Positions 7,257 through 17,988 of a stretch of DNA of 53,544 nucleotides are shown in pieces. The notes below the pieces were generated by a model that ran no database searches, had not been told where the DNA came from, and saw nothing but the letters and a program-made list of their open reading frames with translations. Every line of letters starts with the position of its first letter. The first letter of the stretch is position 1. This DNA comes from Chlorobiaceae bacterium (lineage in GTDB: Bacteria; Bacteroidota; Chlorobiia; Chlorobiales; Chlorobiaceae): NCBI GenBank assembly GCA_013334755.1, contig JAAXWX010000009.1:1-53544 (forward strand), given 5' to 3'. A program made the position numbers and the translations under genes.

Positions 7257-8948
7257 TTACAGTTCAACAATGATATGCTCTTCCGTTGCTTGTCCGTTCA
7301 ACAGATTTTTCAGGGTGTCGATCAGTTCCATGCCATATTTGTTGAGATAATAAAAAATATTGATCAACCGTTCCTGCGGTAATCCCTCCGGAAACAGTGC
7401 GGTTTCAGCTTTCAATATCTGATCAAGAAGTTCTTCATGTTTGCGTCGGCTTGCTTTCCATGTTTTTTGTTCAATATTTTCGATAATTTTTCCTGACTGG
7501 ACGGATGATGCCGCCAGAAGCGGTTCAAGAGTCGGGTCAATCTTGGCAAGCACCGGCCCGAGGGCGGCAAACACCCGGTTGATTTCCGCCTTTGTCTCTT
7601 CGAACAGCGTGTCAAGTTGAGGATTTTCATTAATACCGACGGCATTTTTTTTCAGCTGCTGAAGGTTGCCGAATACCGCATGGTAAATTTGTTTGCGCGA
7701 AAATCCCGGTTTTCCCGTGACCTGGAGCAATTTATCCATGATTCGGCTTATTTTAGGTTCAACCAGTGTAAAACTCCCTCTTGGGATGATGAATGGCATG
7801 GTGATGCCAAAGTGCTCGTAGTTTTTCCGGTACTGCGCAAGGTAGCTGATTTCCCCAGGTCCGGCAATGCAGGCGAAGGTTGGCAGGATGTAGTCCTGAA
7901 TAATAGGTCTGAGAACAACGTTGGGGCTGAACTGCTCAGGGTGATCCTGACAGAGTTCAAGTATCTGGTGTTTTGAATAGCGTTGTTTGTCGGGCAGAAT
8001 GGAGAAAGAGTCATCTGACGGGTGTTCAATTTTCTGCCTCTGTCCAAGATGGTTGATATGAAAAAGATTAACCGTTCTTGGTTTTGTTTGTGCTGTGTAG
8101 CCCAGGTTTTCGAGATATGAACTTTGTGCTATCACATTATATGAAGATGCCGGTGAGGATGAAAGCTCTCTCAAAAAGATCTTTGTTGAAAGTTGCTTGA
8201 ACTCGGGATCCTGGCTTGAGAGAAGAATCAGGGGCTGCTCACGGAAAAGCCGCATCATGGTACGGGCAAAGCTCATCTCAAAGGTACTCCCCGGGAAATA
8301 GCACTCCGTGAGGATATCCGACACACTCTGTTTGTGGATGGAATCCGGTAAAAGTCCAAGAAACTCTTCGACGGTTCGGCTGATCTCTTCTCCGAAGCAA
8401 CTGTTTGCAACCATCTGATCCGGCAGTCGCCTGTATGGCTCCTGATTGAAGTGAACGACCTGGTTTTCAGAAAAAATGGCGGTGTGGGCAGATTCATCAA
8501 AGTCATGGTCTTCTCCTTCGAGCCAGAAGAGAGGCACAAAATCGTATTCGGGAAAGAGTGTTTTCTGCCGTTCTGCAAAGATAATTGCGGTCAGCGCTTT
8601 ATAAATCGTATAAATCGGTCCGGTAAAGAGGCCGAGTTGCTGTCCGGTAACGATGACCATGCATCTCGGTGATCGGAGTTTTTCAATTTCTTTGAAGTGA
8701 AGTTCAGTAGCTCCGTAGCGACTGTTTTGCTTTGAAAGGATCCGTACAAGTGTTTCCCTCTCAAAGGTTCTTGTCCCGAGCAGCCCAAGCTGACGGTAAT
8801 AATCTGCCTCTCTCTGGTAATCAAGGTGAAAGCATTCAGCAACTAACTCTGAACGCTCAGATCCTTCCGCTGTATAGTCACGGAAAAGTTTTGAAAATCC
8901 TTTTTTCGGTGTCAGGATATTTTTGTACTCAAGCAGATAGGTGTTCAC
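7257..8948 (-). CDS. bshC: Putative cysteine ligase BshC of bacillithiol synthesis
   Basis: BshC joins cysteine to glucosaminyl-malate, the last step in making bacillithiol, the main low-molecular-weight thiol of many bacteria. Green sulfur bacteria are known to make N-methyl-bacillithiol. The 563-residue product has the family hallmarks [19 protein letters not shown] (about residues 110-128) and [12 protein letters not shown], plus a long C-terminal coiled coil, at normal length. I place the start at the GTG at 8948, giving [12 protein letters not shown], which agrees with family N-termini; a TTG at 8978 would overlap surE. It is four bases downstream of surE on the minus strand and likely cotranscribed. 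bshA and bshB are not in this window. Confidence 0.88.
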   Translation of the reverse strand: MNTYLLEYKNILTPKKGFSKLFRDYTAEGSERSELVAECFHLDYQREADYYRQLGLLGTRTFERETLVRILSKQNSRYGATELHFKEIEKLRSPRCMVIVTGQQLGLFTGPIYTIYKALTAIIFAERQKTLFPEYDFVPLFWLEGEDHDFDESAHTAIFSENQVVHFNQEPYRRLPDQMVANSCFGEEISRTVEEFLGLLPDSIHKQSVSDILTECYFPGSTFEMSFARTMMRLFREQPLILLSSQDPEFKQLSTKIFLRELSSSPASSYNVIAQSSYLENLGYTAQTKPRTVNLFHINHLGQRQKIEHPSDDSFSILPDKQRYSKHQILELCQDHPEQFSPNVVLRPIIQDYILPTFACIAGPGEISYLAQYRKNYEHFGITMPFIIPRGSFTLVEPKISRIMDKLLQVTGKPGFSRKQIYHAVFGNLQQLKKNAVGINENPQLDTLFEETKAEINRVFAALGPVLAKIDPTLEPLLAASSVQSGKIIENIEQKTWKASRRKHEELLDQILKAETALFPEGLPQERLINIFYYLNKYGMELIDTLKNLLNGQATEEHIIVEL

Positions 8949-8952
8949 TTTG

Positions 8953-9750
8953 TTATTTTTGCAGGTTCCATTGTTCAAGGGCGCTGATAAACTGGTGGTT
9001 GGTCAGATCGCATGAAAGTGGTGTAACGGTCACAAACTTCTGCCGTATGGCAAACTCATCTTTGCGCAGCGTATCGTCAAGCAGGCGCAATGTTCCGTTA
9101 AGCCAGTAATAGGGGTTGCCGAACATATCGTTTCGTTCAATGGCATCTTCTTCCCATCGTGATCGGCCCTGTTCGGTGACGACGATACCGGCAATCTGCG
9201 ATTCCGGTACATTAGGAATATTGACGGAAAGAATCGTATCGGCTGGCAACCCTTCAAGAAGCACCTTTTTTGCCAGTTTTCGTGCAAATTTTCCTGCATA
9301 GGTAAAATCGGCATCTTCGTAAGTTGTCAATGAAAAGGCAAGTGAGGTGATTCCCTGAATCGCTCCTTCAAGAGCGGCAGCTACGGTGCCGGAATAAAGT
9401 GTGTTGGTTGCTGTGTTACTTCCATAATTAATGCCTGAGACAATGAGATCTGGTTTTGAGGGTAGTATATGGCTCAGCGCAACCTTGATGCAGTCTACAG
9501 GGGTGCCGGAGACGGTATAGCCAAAAAAGCGGTTGTTTTTGAGGAATTTCTTGATTCTCAGCGGAACACCAAGTGTCATGGCATGGCTCATTCCGCTGTG
9601 AGGTTCGGCCGGAGCCACGACTGTAACCAAACCGATTTTTTTCATTGCGGCTGCCAGTACATGTATGCCCTCTCCTTCAATACCGTCATCATTACAGACC
9701 AGTATGTGAGGTTTTTTAAGAGTATTGATGTTTTTCTGTTCGTTTATCAT
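8953..9750 (-). CDS. surE: 5'/3'-nucleotidase SurE
   Basis: SurE dephosphorylates nucleoside monophosphates (and short polyphosphates) in a metal-dependent way and is linked to stationary-phase survival. The protein has 265 residues. The metal-binding CNDDG is at 19-23, SGMSHAMT at about 52-59, SGTPVDC near 91 and the GINYGSN loop near 117, all in expected order. The first 13 residues are an unconserved extension. The upstream ATG at 9750 has only a poor ribosome-binding site. It leads a two-gene unit with bshC. Confidence 0.93.
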   Translation of the reverse strand: MINEQKNINTLKKPHILVCNDDGIEGEGIHVLAAAMKKIGLVTVVAPAEPHSGMSHAMTLGVPLRIKKFLKNNRFFGYTVSGTPVDCIKVALSHILPSKPDLIVSGINYGSNTATNTLYSGTVAAALEGAIQGITSLAFSLTTYEDADFTYAGKFARKLAKKVLLEGLPADTILSVNIPNVPESQIAGIVVTEQGRSRWEEDAIERNDMFGNPYYWLNGTLRLLDDTLRKDEFAIRQKFVTVTPLSCDLTNHQFISALEQWNLQK

Positions 9751-9813
9751 GGAGATGTTTCAGGTCTGATGTATCGCGGCAGTTCGTGCGCGTAAAATAA
9801 AAAAAAGTTCTTC

Positions 9814-12555
9814 TCAGAAATTATGGCCAATACTGAAATAAAAGACCGTATCAGAATGTCTGAGTGATGTGAATTCAGTGTTATGTACTTCCTCAAGAAA
9901 CGGGAACGTTGTTGATATAGTGAACCTTGCCGGACCGACAGGGGTTTCCCATATCATGCTGCTTCCAATTCCGTGAATAAGGCGTGTCGAAGAGATATCT
10001 TCCAGCTCCTCCCAGACATTTCCAACGTTGTAGTGCAGGATCAGCGATGCTGGAAAGAGAATGGCAAATGAGGGCTTGTAGCGCAGATGTATTCCTGCTG
10101 CAGCCATATTATTGCAGGGAAGTTCGTTTTCTTTTAACCCTATGAAGCGTTGGCTGTAAGTTGTTCCTGGCCCTCCGAGGAAAAATTTCTCCGACAGCGG
10201 CATATTGCTGCTGCTCAGTCCGAAAAGTCCTGAAAGCTGCAGCGTTATTTTACTTCCTATCCGGATATTTTCTTCGTGGTTGCCCGATACCTGCCAGAAA
10301 ATATCATGATTGTCAAGCATGATAGGTGTCATCGAATATCTCAGGCTTGTATAGGTCCCCGAAGCAGGAATCAGTGGAGTGTCTCTTGAATCAAGGGTAA
10401 ACTGTGTTCCGATGGAGAGCATATTATTATGTCCGGTATTCAGTGCTTCACCATAGCTTTTTTCATCATAGGATTGTGAGTTTTGGAGGGTTATATCGGC
10501 AATAAAGTGTCCGTTTTTTCTGATTCTTGTGCCAAAGGCCTGGCTGATCCCGTATTTCTGGATCCCGTAGTTTTTTATATCGCCGTCTGTGTTGCGGTTT
10601 TCGAACATGTGCTGCTCGTAGAAGAGGCGTGAAGAGGTCGTCAGATGGGATGGCCCTATGCGCGGCATATTGAACTCAAAGTTCACGAGGTTGCTTTTTC
10701 TTCCTGCTTTCAGCCAGCCTCCTATTGAGCTGGTTGTTCCACCGAGATTTTCGTTTCTGATATCAAGGAGTAACTGGGCATTGTTTGTTTCATCATATCG
10801 TAGTCCAAGCCGGAGCACTGATGATGGCTTTTCTTCAAGAGAAAACCTGAGCAGCGGTTTTTTGTCAGGATCTGCTGCTGCCGGAGATTCCGAGGAGATG
10901 GAGACACGACTGAAAACTCCTGTTTCGTAAAGATTGTTGACCGATTCTTCGGCCTTCTGGATGCTGAGTGCTCGTGTGGTATCGATTTTTATTTCCCGTG
11001 CTATAGCAGTTATTCCTGTGTTTTTTTTGTCCCTCTGTATCGCAATGCTATCCGGTTTTCCGGAAGAAACTCTCAGTTGCAGGGTGTCTTGATTTATGGT
11101 GACGCGTTCTAAAGTAACAAGGCTATACCCTTTGTCTCTGTATTTTTTTACCAGTGCTTCAAGAACTCTGCTCCCGGTGGTATTCGTATAGAGTGTTTCC
11201 ATTACCGGTTTGAAACAGGATTCGATCTCTTCGGATGACAGTGTATCGGGAGGACCACCTGTAACCGTTATTTTTTTTATTCTTGGCAGTGGTACAAGGT
11301 GAAAAACCGCTGTTTTGCGCTTTTTGTCAAGTTCCGCATAAACCGAGGTGAAGAGATCAGTCGCCAGAAGTTCCCGAAGGGTTTCGCCGAGATCGGTTGC
11401 ATTGCGGACAATGGCTGAAACAATAAGATAATGTTCCCGGAATTCCGGATTTTCTTCCGCGAACAGGATCGTTTTTGAATACGTTCCTATTGCTATTTTT
11501 ATGTGACTCTTGTTTTCAATACTGCGATTTATGGTTCCTGCCAAAACTTTTCCTTTGGCATAACCTGCATCTACAAGAACCTTGATATCGGAAAAATCAG
11601 TGGCTTTGTGTTCGTTGAGTTCAGGAGTTATGACAATATCTGCTTTGGCAAGCTGTGCAGGATACTGCAGTTTTGTCAGGATAGTCATGGCTTGATCGGC
11701 AGCTTTCCAGGGGAGATCAAGTTCCCCGCCGGTTGCATACATGCTGCCGTGTGTATCGACTGCAATTTTATAGTGAGCATTGAAGGTATCGAGTTCATCG
11801 ACCGGCAGATTTGCAACGAGTCCGCCGTCAACCAGTTGATAACCGTTACGTATGATCGGTTCAAAAAGAATCGGAATGGTACTGCTTGCCCGCATAGCTT
11901 CTGACAGGGAGCCTGAGGTTAGCGTAATACGCTTTCCCGAGACAAGGTCAGTCGTTACCGCCTTGAAGTTGACAGGAAAGGTTGAAAAATCACCCGAAGC
12001 CTTGTAAATACTGTTCAAAACCAGGCTGTCAAGGGTTTTTGTCAGATTTTGTGAGGAATTAAGCGATTTAGGCATCAGCAGTTTCATCTTGTAGAAACGG
12101 ATCGCTATGGAGGAACGGTCGCGGATCCTTTGCTGCTCAAGAAAAATGTTTGAGCGGGCATAATCATTATGAAGAGAAATCATGGATTGCCAGGGGAGGG
12201 TATGGGCAATCTCATCAAGTTCTTCAGGGCTGTACCCGCAACTGTAGAGCCCTCCTATAATGGCACCCATGCTTGTGCCGGCAATAAAATCAATCGGGAC
12301 ATTTTCCTCATCAAGCGCTTTGAGGACACCTATCTGTGACAGCGCGTTGGCTCCCCCCCCTGACAGTGCAAGTCCAACGGTTTTTCTGGAAGGCCTCATT
12401 GCGTGGCGCAGAGTATAGCGGTGCAAGGGAAGTTTAAGCGTGTCGGGATAGACCAGCATGGTCGGCGAAGCAATAACATCGGAAGGAGCTGTTACTTCCG
12501 ACAGTAGAGCGGCAATAAGGGCTGCTATGCAGAAAAGTGTTCGGACGTTCAACAA
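9814..12555 (-). CDS. Patatin-like phospholipase fused to POTRA and outer-membrane barrel
   Basis: A 913-residue predicted outer-membrane phospholipase of the type V-d autotransporter / PlpD class. A signal peptide covers about residues 1-30. The patatin domain follows with oxyanion loop LSGGGANALSQIG (64-76), nucleophile Ser95 in GTSMG and Asp243 in VDGG, a complete Ser-Asp dyad. A POTRA-like segment lies near residues 420-560, and the last ~350 residues alternate amphipathic strands with the terminal aromatic IGHNF typical of BamA/Omp85-type barrels. The start is TTG at 12555, supported by an AGGAG eight bases upstream. It is divergent from accD. Whether the lipase is released or stays surface-anchored is unknown. 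Confidence 0.88.
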   Translation of the reverse strand: MLNVRTLFCIAALIAALLSEVTAPSDVIASPTMLVYPDTLKLPLHRYTLRHAMRPSRKTVGLALSGGGANALSQIGVLKALDEENVPIDFIAGTSMGAIIGGLYSCGYSPEELDEIAHTLPWQSMISLHNDYARSNIFLEQQRIRDRSSIAIRFYKMKLLMPKSLNSSQNLTKTLDSLVLNSIYKASGDFSTFPVNFKAVTTDLVSGKRITLTSGSLSEAMRASSTIPILFEPIIRNGYQLVDGGLVANLPVDELDTFNAHYKIAVDTHGSMYATGGELDLPWKAADQAMTILTKLQYPAQLAKADIVITPELNEHKATDFSDIKVLVDAGYAKGKVLAGTINRSIENKSHIKIAIGTYSKTILFAEENPEFREHYLIVSAIVRNATDLGETLRELLATDLFTSVYAELDKKRKTAVFHLVPLPRIKKITVTGGPPDTLSSEEIESCFKPVMETLYTNTTGSRVLEALVKKYRDKGYSLVTLERVTINQDTLQLRVSSGKPDSIAIQRDKKNTGITAIAREIKIDTTRALSIQKAEESVNNLYETGVFSRVSISSESPAAADPDKKPLLRFSLEEKPSSVLRLGLRYDETNNAQLLLDIRNENLGGTTSSIGGWLKAGRKSNLVNFEFNMPRIGPSHLTTSSRLFYEQHMFENRNTDGDIKNYGIQKYGISQAFGTRIRKNGHFIADITLQNSQSYDEKSYGEALNTGHNNMLSIGTQFTLDSRDTPLIPASGTYTSLRYSMTPIMLDNHDIFWQVSGNHEENIRIGSKITLQLSGLFGLSSSNMPLSEKFFLGGPGTTYSQRFIGLKENELPCNNMAAAGIHLRYKPSFAILFPASLILHYNVGNVWEELEDISSTRLIHGIGSSMIWETPVGPARFTISTTFPFLEEVHNTEFTSLRHSDTVFYFSIGHNF

Positions 12556-12675
12556 TGGTGGTGCTCCTGGTTCATGAGTCTGTGATAAGGGTTCTTTCTG
12601 CCGGCTGCTTTTGAGATCTCATACGGACTTCATATCTTGAGCTTTAATGTATAACCTTTACTTCTCATTGTAAAA

Positions 12676-13515
12676 ATGGCTTGGTTTAAACGGGTAAAAC
12701 CCTCAATACGTCCGACCGACAAACGTGATATGCCGGAAGGGTTGTGGTGGAAATGTGAAGAGTGTGGAGCGATGCTTCATAAAAAACAGTTTGAAGACCA
12801 TTTCTTTACCTGTTCGGAATGCAGTCACCATTTCAGAATCTCCCCCTATAAATATTTTTCGATTCTTTTCGACGACGACAAATACTCCGAGTTTGATGAT
12901 CATCTGCGTTCGGCCGATCCTCTTGGTTTCATTGATACAAAAAAATATCCTGACCGTGTTCATGATACCATTGAAAAAAGCGGAAAAACAGAAGCATGCC
13001 GGAATGCCCATGGAGAGAGCGGCGGGAATGCTCTTGTTGTTTCAGCGATGGATTTTGGTTTTATCGGTGGTTCAATGGGGTCGGTTGTTGGTGAAAAAAT
13101 TGCGCGTGCCGTTGATAAGTCACTTGAACTTGACGCACCTCTTCTTGTTATTTCCCAGTCGGGAGGAGCCCGAATGATGGAGGGCGCCTTCAGTCTTATG
13201 CAGATGGCCAAAACCGCAGCCCGGCTTACCCGGTTGAGTGAAAGAAAACTGCCGTTTATCTCTCTGATGACTGATCCGACCATGGGCGGAATCAGTGCCT
13301 CCTTTGCCATGCTTGGGGACATCAATATCAGTGAGCCGAAAGCCCTTATAGGATTTGCGGGTCCCAGAGTGATCAGGGATACCATCAAAAGGGATTTGCC
13401 CGAAGGATTTCAGCGAGCCGAATTTCTGCTTGAACACGGTTTTCTCGATCGGATTATCCATCGAAGGGATTTGAAAAATGAACTGGTCAGCATGCTTGCT
13501 ATGCTGAAGGTTTAG
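12676..13515 (+). CDS. accD: Acetyl-CoA carboxylase carboxyltransferase beta subunit
   Basis: AccD forms the carboxyltransferase with AccA, moving CO2 from carboxybiotin to acetyl-CoA to give malonyl-CoA for fatty acid synthesis. The 279-residue protein has the four-cysteine zinc ribbon Cys27, Cys30, Cys46, Cys49, then the crotonase-like core with [11 protein letters not shown] (about 155-165) and [15 protein letters not shown]. Length is normal. It is a single gene; accA is not in the window. Its stop codon overlaps the stop of the convergent thyX gene by four bases. Confidence 0.96.
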   Translation: MAWFKRVKPSIRPTDKRDMPEGLWWKCEECGAMLHKKQFEDHFFTCSECSHHFRISPYKYFSILFDDDKYSEFDDHLRSADPLGFIDTKKYPDRVHDTIEKSGKTEACRNAHGESGGNALVVSAMDFGFIGGSMGSVVGEKIARAVDKSLELDAPLLVISQSGGARMMEGAFSLMQMAKTAARLTRLSERKLPFISLMTDPTMGGISASFAMLGDINISEPKALIGFAGPRVIRDTIKRDLPEGFQRAEFLLEHGFLDRIIHRRDLKNELVSMLAMLKV

Positions 13516-14162
13516 CTCCACGAAAGTGCTGCCGATGTAACAGGAAATTGTGTCATGAAGATTTTTTTTATTTCAAGGGCAATTTCCTGGTGTTCCTGCT
13601 GTGTGCTTTTGTCGGTTCGCACCTCCAGATAGTGGATCCAGCTTCTTACTGAACCCTTCATATAGAGTTTTGTCTGGGTTCCCATAGGCAGGAGCACTCT
13701 TGCGCACTCCTTGGCGATTCCCTTTTCAAGAGCTTCATTGTACGCTTCAAGCGTCAATTGGGCAATGCGGTACTGTGCCTCATCAAACCATTGTATTGTT
13801 TTTTCGTCGAGATCGTTCAGCGAGTTCTGCCGGTTTTTACTGTCCTGGCGTCTCGGCTGGTATCGCTCAATTTCCTGGGCTTTGGCGTAGCGTTGTGAAA
13901 ATTCCTGGAACTGAAAACTTTTATGGCGGAGAATCTGTGGTGAAATGGCTCTTGAGGTCACAATTTCAACGGTCATATCAACCATTTCAAAGACGCTCCA
14001 GTGCTTGTGTGCAATACAGTAGGCGAGCAGTTTTTCATAATCGGGCGTCTCCTGATGCGGGCTGGATACTCGTGCGCAATAGGCAATTAGACCTTCGGGG
14101 GAGAGCGGCTGATTTTCAACCTGGATAAGCGGAGAGGTGACCGAGATGAGCCGTACCTGCAT
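13512..14162 (-). CDS. thyX: Flavin-dependent thymidylate synthase ThyX
   Basis: ThyX makes dTMP from dUMP using methylene-tetrahydrofolate and FAD/NADPH. The 216-residue product carries the ThyX signature at residues 79-91 as [13 protein letters not shown], a variant of RHRxxSxxExSxR with lysine for the third arginine. I choose the ATG at 14162 because GAGGA precedes it and it gives the normal family length; the open frame continues upstream to 14669, but that part overlaps clpP on the other strand and is not real. A C-terminal [14 protein letters not shown] matches the substrate-binding end of the family. Confidence 0.94.
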   Translation of the reverse strand: MQVRLISVTSPLIQVENQPLSPEGLIAYCARVSSPHQETPDYEKLLAYCIAHKHWSVFEMVDMTVEIVTSRAISPQILRHKSFQFQEFSQRYAKAQEIERYQPRRQDSKNRQNSLNDLDEKTIQWFDEAQYRIAQLTLEAYNEALEKGIAKECARVLLPMGTQTKLYMKGSVRSWIHYLEVRTDKSTQQEHQEIALEIKKIFMTQFPVTSAALSWS

Positions 14163-14409
14163 GTTCCTCAATGTTTTGGTTGTGTTGAAACTCAATATAG
14201 AGAAATGGATGCAGTTTTCCTGCCTCTCCGTTTTTGGTGGAAAGCATCCTTTTTTGCTAATTGGAACCGGATTTCTTGATTTGTTGTTATCACTACGTAT
14301 TTTAACCATTCGTATCAGGGTTTCGGGTATTGGGTAGCATGGAAATAAACCCGATCCGATCTCTATGTGGTTGTGCAAAGACTTACCAAACTCAAACGAC
14401 AGGGCAGTT

Positions 14410-15087
14410 ATGGCAAATATTAATTTCGGTTTTGAACACCATGCCAGAAAAATGTATTCAGGGGCAATAGAAGAGGGAATCACCAACACTCTTGTTCCCA
14501 TGGTTATAGAAACTTCCGGGCGGGGTGAGCGTGCTTTCGATATTTTTTCACGGCTTTTGCGTGAACGCATTATTTTTCTCGGCAGCGGTATTGACGAACA
14601 TGTTGCAGGGCTTATCATGGCCCAGCTTATTTTTCTTGAGTCAGAAGATCCTGAGCGCGATATATACATCTATGTCAACTCTCCGGGCGGCAGTGTCTCT
14701 GCCGGTCTTGGAATCTACGATACCATGCAGTATATCCGTCCCGATGTTTCGACCGTCTGTGTCGGTATGGCTGCAAGCATGGGCGCATTTCTTCTTGCCA
14801 GCGGAGCGAAAGGCAAGCGAGCATCCCTTCCCCACTCAAGGATCATGATTCATCAGCCATCCGGTGGTGCACATGGACAGGAGACTGATATTGTCATCCA
14901 GGCCCGGGAGATCGAGAAGATTCGAACGTTGCTTGATGAACTGCTTGCAAGCCATACCGGCAAGGATGTACAGAAGATACGTGAAGATTCAGAACGGGAT
15001 AGATGGATGAATGCCACGGAGGCGCTTGATTACGGTATTATCGACGCCATTTTCCAGAAACGTCCCCTGCCTGAAAAGAAGGACTAA
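14410..15087 (+). CDS. clpP: ATP-dependent Clp protease proteolytic subunit
   Basis: ClpP forms the tetradecameric peptidase chamber used with ClpX or ClpA-type unfoldases. The product has 225 residues starting at the ATG at 14410, which has an AGGG element upstream. The catalytic triad is present: Ser123 in GMAASMGAF, His148 in IMIHQP and the Asp in the DSERDR segment near residue 195. The ~30-residue N-terminal extension before the conserved core could be a propeptide. No clpX is adjacent; valS begins 16 bases downstream, suggesting cotranscription. Confidence 0.96.
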   Translation: MANINFGFEHHARKMYSGAIEEGITNTLVPMVIETSGRGERAFDIFSRLLRERIIFLGSGIDEHVAGLIMAQLIFLESEDPERDIYIYVNSPGGSVSAGLGIYDTMQYIRPDVSTVCVGMAASMGAFLLASGAKGKRASLPHSRIMIHQPSGGAHGQETDIVIQAREIEKIRTLLDELLASHTGKDVQKIREDSERDRWMNATEALDYGIIDAIFQKRPLPEKKD

Positions 15088-15103
15088 CCCCGACCGATTT
15101 ATC

Positions 15104-17815
15104 ATGAGTGATCAGACCGAAGTATTCAATCTGGAAAAAAGCTATAATCATCACGAAGTCGAAGAGCGGTGGGGAAGTGCACACTGGGAGGCCTTAGGCA
15201 GCTTCCATGCTGAAAGCTCCAGCGTGCTGGAAAAGGGAAAAGAGCCCTATACGGTTCTCATGCCCCCGCCTAATGTGACAGGAAGTCTGACGCTTGGCCA
15301 TGTACTGAACCATACCCTGCAGGATATTTTTATCCGATACAACCGTATGACGGGAAAAGAGGCCTTGTGGCTTCCGGGTACCGATCATGCTGGTATTGCA
15401 ACGCAGACGGTCGTTGAGCGCAAGCTGAAGAAAGAGGGAATAACCCGCCACGATCTTGGCCGCAAGGAGTTTCTCGGCCATGTCTGGCAGTGGAGGGAGG
15501 AGTATGGCGACCTTATTCTCCGGCAGCTTCGCCGGCTTGGTATCTCCTGTGACTGGCGGCGAAACCTCTTTACCATGGATGAAAGCGCCTCAAAAGCGGT
15601 CATCAATGCCTTCATTACCCTCTACCGTGACGGATTGATCTACCGTGGCACCCGTATCATCAACTGGTGCCCCGTGTCACAGACGGCGCTCTCCGATGAA
15701 GAGGTGATCATGAAGTCACGCAAGGATCAGCTTGTCTATGTTCAGTATGCGCTTGTAAGCCATCCAGGCCGATTTATCACCATCGCTACCGTCAGGCCTG
15801 AAACCATTCTTGCCGACGTTGCCATTGCTGTCAATCCCGCAGATCCCCGTTATGCTGATCTTGTGGGCGAGCTTGCTGTTGTGCCGGTTGCCGGGCGCTA
15901 TATTCCCATTATTGCGGACGACTATGTTGATATTGAGTTTGGTACCGGTGCGCTGAAAATCACTCCGGCACATGATGCCAATGACTATGAGGTTGCCAAA
16001 CGCCATAATCTACCCATCCTCTCTGTTGTCGGCAAAGATGGCAAAATGACCGACGAGTTCGGTTATGGCGGTATGGACCGGTTTGCTGCCCGTGAAAAAA
16101 TTCTCAAGGATTTGGAAGAACTTGGCGACCTTGTCCGGGTTGAGGAGTATGAGCACAATGTGGGCTATTCCGAAAGGGCCGATGTGGTTGTTGAACCCTA
16201 TCTTTCCGAGCAGTGGTTTGTTAAAATGAAGCCGTTGGCCGAATCTGCCCTGCAGGTCGTCAATGACGGCGAAATACGCTTTCATCCTCCTCACTGGATC
16301 AACACCTACCGTCACTGGATGGGAAATATCCGTGACTGGTGCATCTCCCGCCAACTCTGGTGGGGTCACCGCATTCCGGCATGGTACGATGGTGACGGAA
16401 AAGTATGGGTTGCCGCATCCTATGAAGAGGCCTGTCATCTTGCCGGTACTGACAAACTGGTGCAGGACGATGATGTGCTCGATACCTGGTTCTCTTCGTG
16501 GCTCTGGCCACTGACAACGCTCGGCTGGACGGACAGGCAGAGTGATAATCAGGATCTCAGGGCCTTTTATCCCACCGATACGCTGGTAACCGGACCGGAT
16601 ATCATTTTTTTCTGGGTTGCCAGAATGGTGATGGCCGGACTCTATTTCAAGGGGGCGGTTCCTTTCCGTGACGTCTATTTTACAAGCATTATCCGTGACA
16701 TGAAGGGGCGCAAGCTCTCAAAGTCACTTGGTAATTCGCCTGACCCGATCAAGGTGATGGATACCTATGGTACCGATGCCCTGCGTTTCACTATCATCTA
16801 CATTGCTCCTCTCGGGCAGGACGTTCTGTTTGGCGAGGAAAAGTGCGAACTTGGCCGTAATTTTGCTACCAAAATATGGAATGCCTCCCGCCTTGTTTTC
16901 ATGCAGCGCGAGAAATATTTCCGCGATCATGAAGAGTTTTCCGCCCTGTATCTCAAGTTCGATGCCCGTTCCGCAGCAGTTGATCTTGCCGGTGAGTGGC
17001 TCCTGGCAGGATATCACGGCATGCTTGACCGCTATCACACTGCCTTCAGTCAGTTCAGGGTCAATGACATCGTCAAAACGCTCTATGACTTTTTCTGGCG
17101 TGACTATTGTGACTGGTATCTTGAAGCCCTGAAGGTTCAGCTTTCAGGTGATTTGACGAGGGCAGAGGCCCAGCAGGCAGTCTGTCTTGCGGTTCATGTG
17201 CTTGAAGGTACCCTTAAGGCGCTCCATCCGGTTATGCCGTTCATTACTGATGAAATATGGCATCAGGTTCTTCAGCGTTCGTCGGAGGAGAGCGTAGCCC
17301 GTTCGCCGATGCCCCTTTCCGATCCGGATCTTGCAGCAACCGACCTCCGCGGGTTTTCCCTGATACAGAAGCTGGTTACCGAGGTCAGAAGTCTCCGTTC
17401 GCTTTTCGGTGTTCCTCACAGCAGCCGGGCATCGGTTCTACTCAGGCCGGGCAGTGAAGTTGACAAGCAGCTTTTTGAAACCAGCCTGCCTTTGATTGCC
17501 TCGCTTGGCCAATGCATTCCGCAACTCATGGCAGATGCAGAACGTCCGCCACACGCCGCAGGTTCAGTGGTTGAGGGCAATGAACTATTTATACTGCTTG
17601 AGGGGTTGATATCATTTGACAAAGAGCGGGTTCGTCTTCAGAAAGAGATTGGTAATATTTCCTCCTATGTTGCCTCAATTCACAAAAAACTGGCAAACAG
17701 GGGATTTGCAGATAATGCCCCACCGGATGTGATTGCAAAAGAGCGTGAAAAACTTCGTGAGGCTGAGGATAATCTCGAAAAACTCAATAGCAATCTTGCC
17801 GTTCTCAGTGACTGA
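15104..17815 (+). CDS. valS: Valyl-tRNA synthetase
   Basis: Class Ia synthetase charging tRNA-Val, 903 residues from the ATG at 15104. An upstream frame would add 31 residues inside clpP and is not used. The HIGH-type motif [14 protein letters not shown] is near residue 53, the CP1 editing domain covers roughly 190-350, the KMSKS-type loop reads [10 protein letters not shown] near residue 535, and the anticodon-binding and C-terminal coiled-coil ([12 protein letters not shown] onward) domains complete the fold. Full length, with no disruption seen. Confidence 0.97.
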   Translation: MSDQTEVFNLEKSYNHHEVEERWGSAHWEALGSFHAESSSVLEKGKEPYTVLMPPPNVTGSLTLGHVLNHTLQDIFIRYNRMTGKEALWLPGTDHAGIATQTVVERKLKKEGITRHDLGRKEFLGHVWQWREEYGDLILRQLRRLGISCDWRRNLFTMDESASKAVINAFITLYRDGLIYRGTRIINWCPVSQTALSDEEVIMKSRKDQLVYVQYALVSHPGRFITIATVRPETILADVAIAVNPADPRYADLVGELAVVPVAGRYIPIIADDYVDIEFGTGALKITPAHDANDYEVAKRHNLPILSVVGKDGKMTDEFGYGGMDRFAAREKILKDLEELGDLVRVEEYEHNVGYSERADVVVEPYLSEQWFVKMKPLAESALQVVNDGEIRFHPPHWINTYRHWMGNIRDWCISRQLWWGHRIPAWYDGDGKVWVAASYEEACHLAGTDKLVQDDDVLDTWFSSWLWPLTTLGWTDRQSDNQDLRAFYPTDTLVTGPDIIFFWVARMVMAGLYFKGAVPFRDVYFTSIIRDMKGRKLSKSLGNSPDPIKVMDTYGTDALRFTIIYIAPLGQDVLFGEEKCELGRNFATKIWNASRLVFMQREKYFRDHEEFSALYLKFDARSAAVDLAGEWLLAGYHGMLDRYHTAFSQFRVNDIVKTLYDFFWRDYCDWYLEALKVQLSGDLTRAEAQQAVCLAVHVLEGTLKALHPVMPFITDEIWHQVLQRSSEESVARSPMPLSDPDLAATDLRGFSLIQKLVTEVRSLRSLFGVPHSSRASVLLRPGSEVDKQLFETSLPLIASLGQCIPQLMADAERPPHAAGSVVEGNELFILLEGLISFDKERVRLQKEIGNISSYVASIHKKLANRGFADNAPPDVIAKEREKLREAEDNLEKLNSNLAVLSD

Positions 17816-17885
17816 AGATGATGAACCGGCTTAATTATTTACTGATAACAGTCGGGTTGTTTTTGGAACAAAAAAACTTTTTTTT

Positions 17886-17902
17886 CAGGTTAACTTAACC
17901 TG
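17886..17902. promoter_or_regulatory. Perfect palindrome in the rpoD upstream region
   Basis: The 17-base sequence CAGGTTAACTTAACCTG is an inverted repeat with eight-base arms around one central base. It sits about 90 bases before the rpoD start, and a TATATT element (17909-17914) lies seven bases after it. A run of T precedes it and no T-run follows it on either strand in the direction a terminator needs, so an operator is more likely than a terminator for valS. Confidence 0.45.
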
Positions 17903-17988
17903 AAATGCTATATTCCGACTTTTACGGTGTTTCATGCAAGCCGTAACGAGAGGTATTAAACGCTGAAGTTCGCAAGGAGACGTTATAC

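Noticed and set aside
14163-14669. In-frame N-terminal extension of thyX by about 169 residues
   Set aside because: It overlaps clpP on the other strand, is unlike any ThyX sequence, and a good start with GAGGA lies at 14162.
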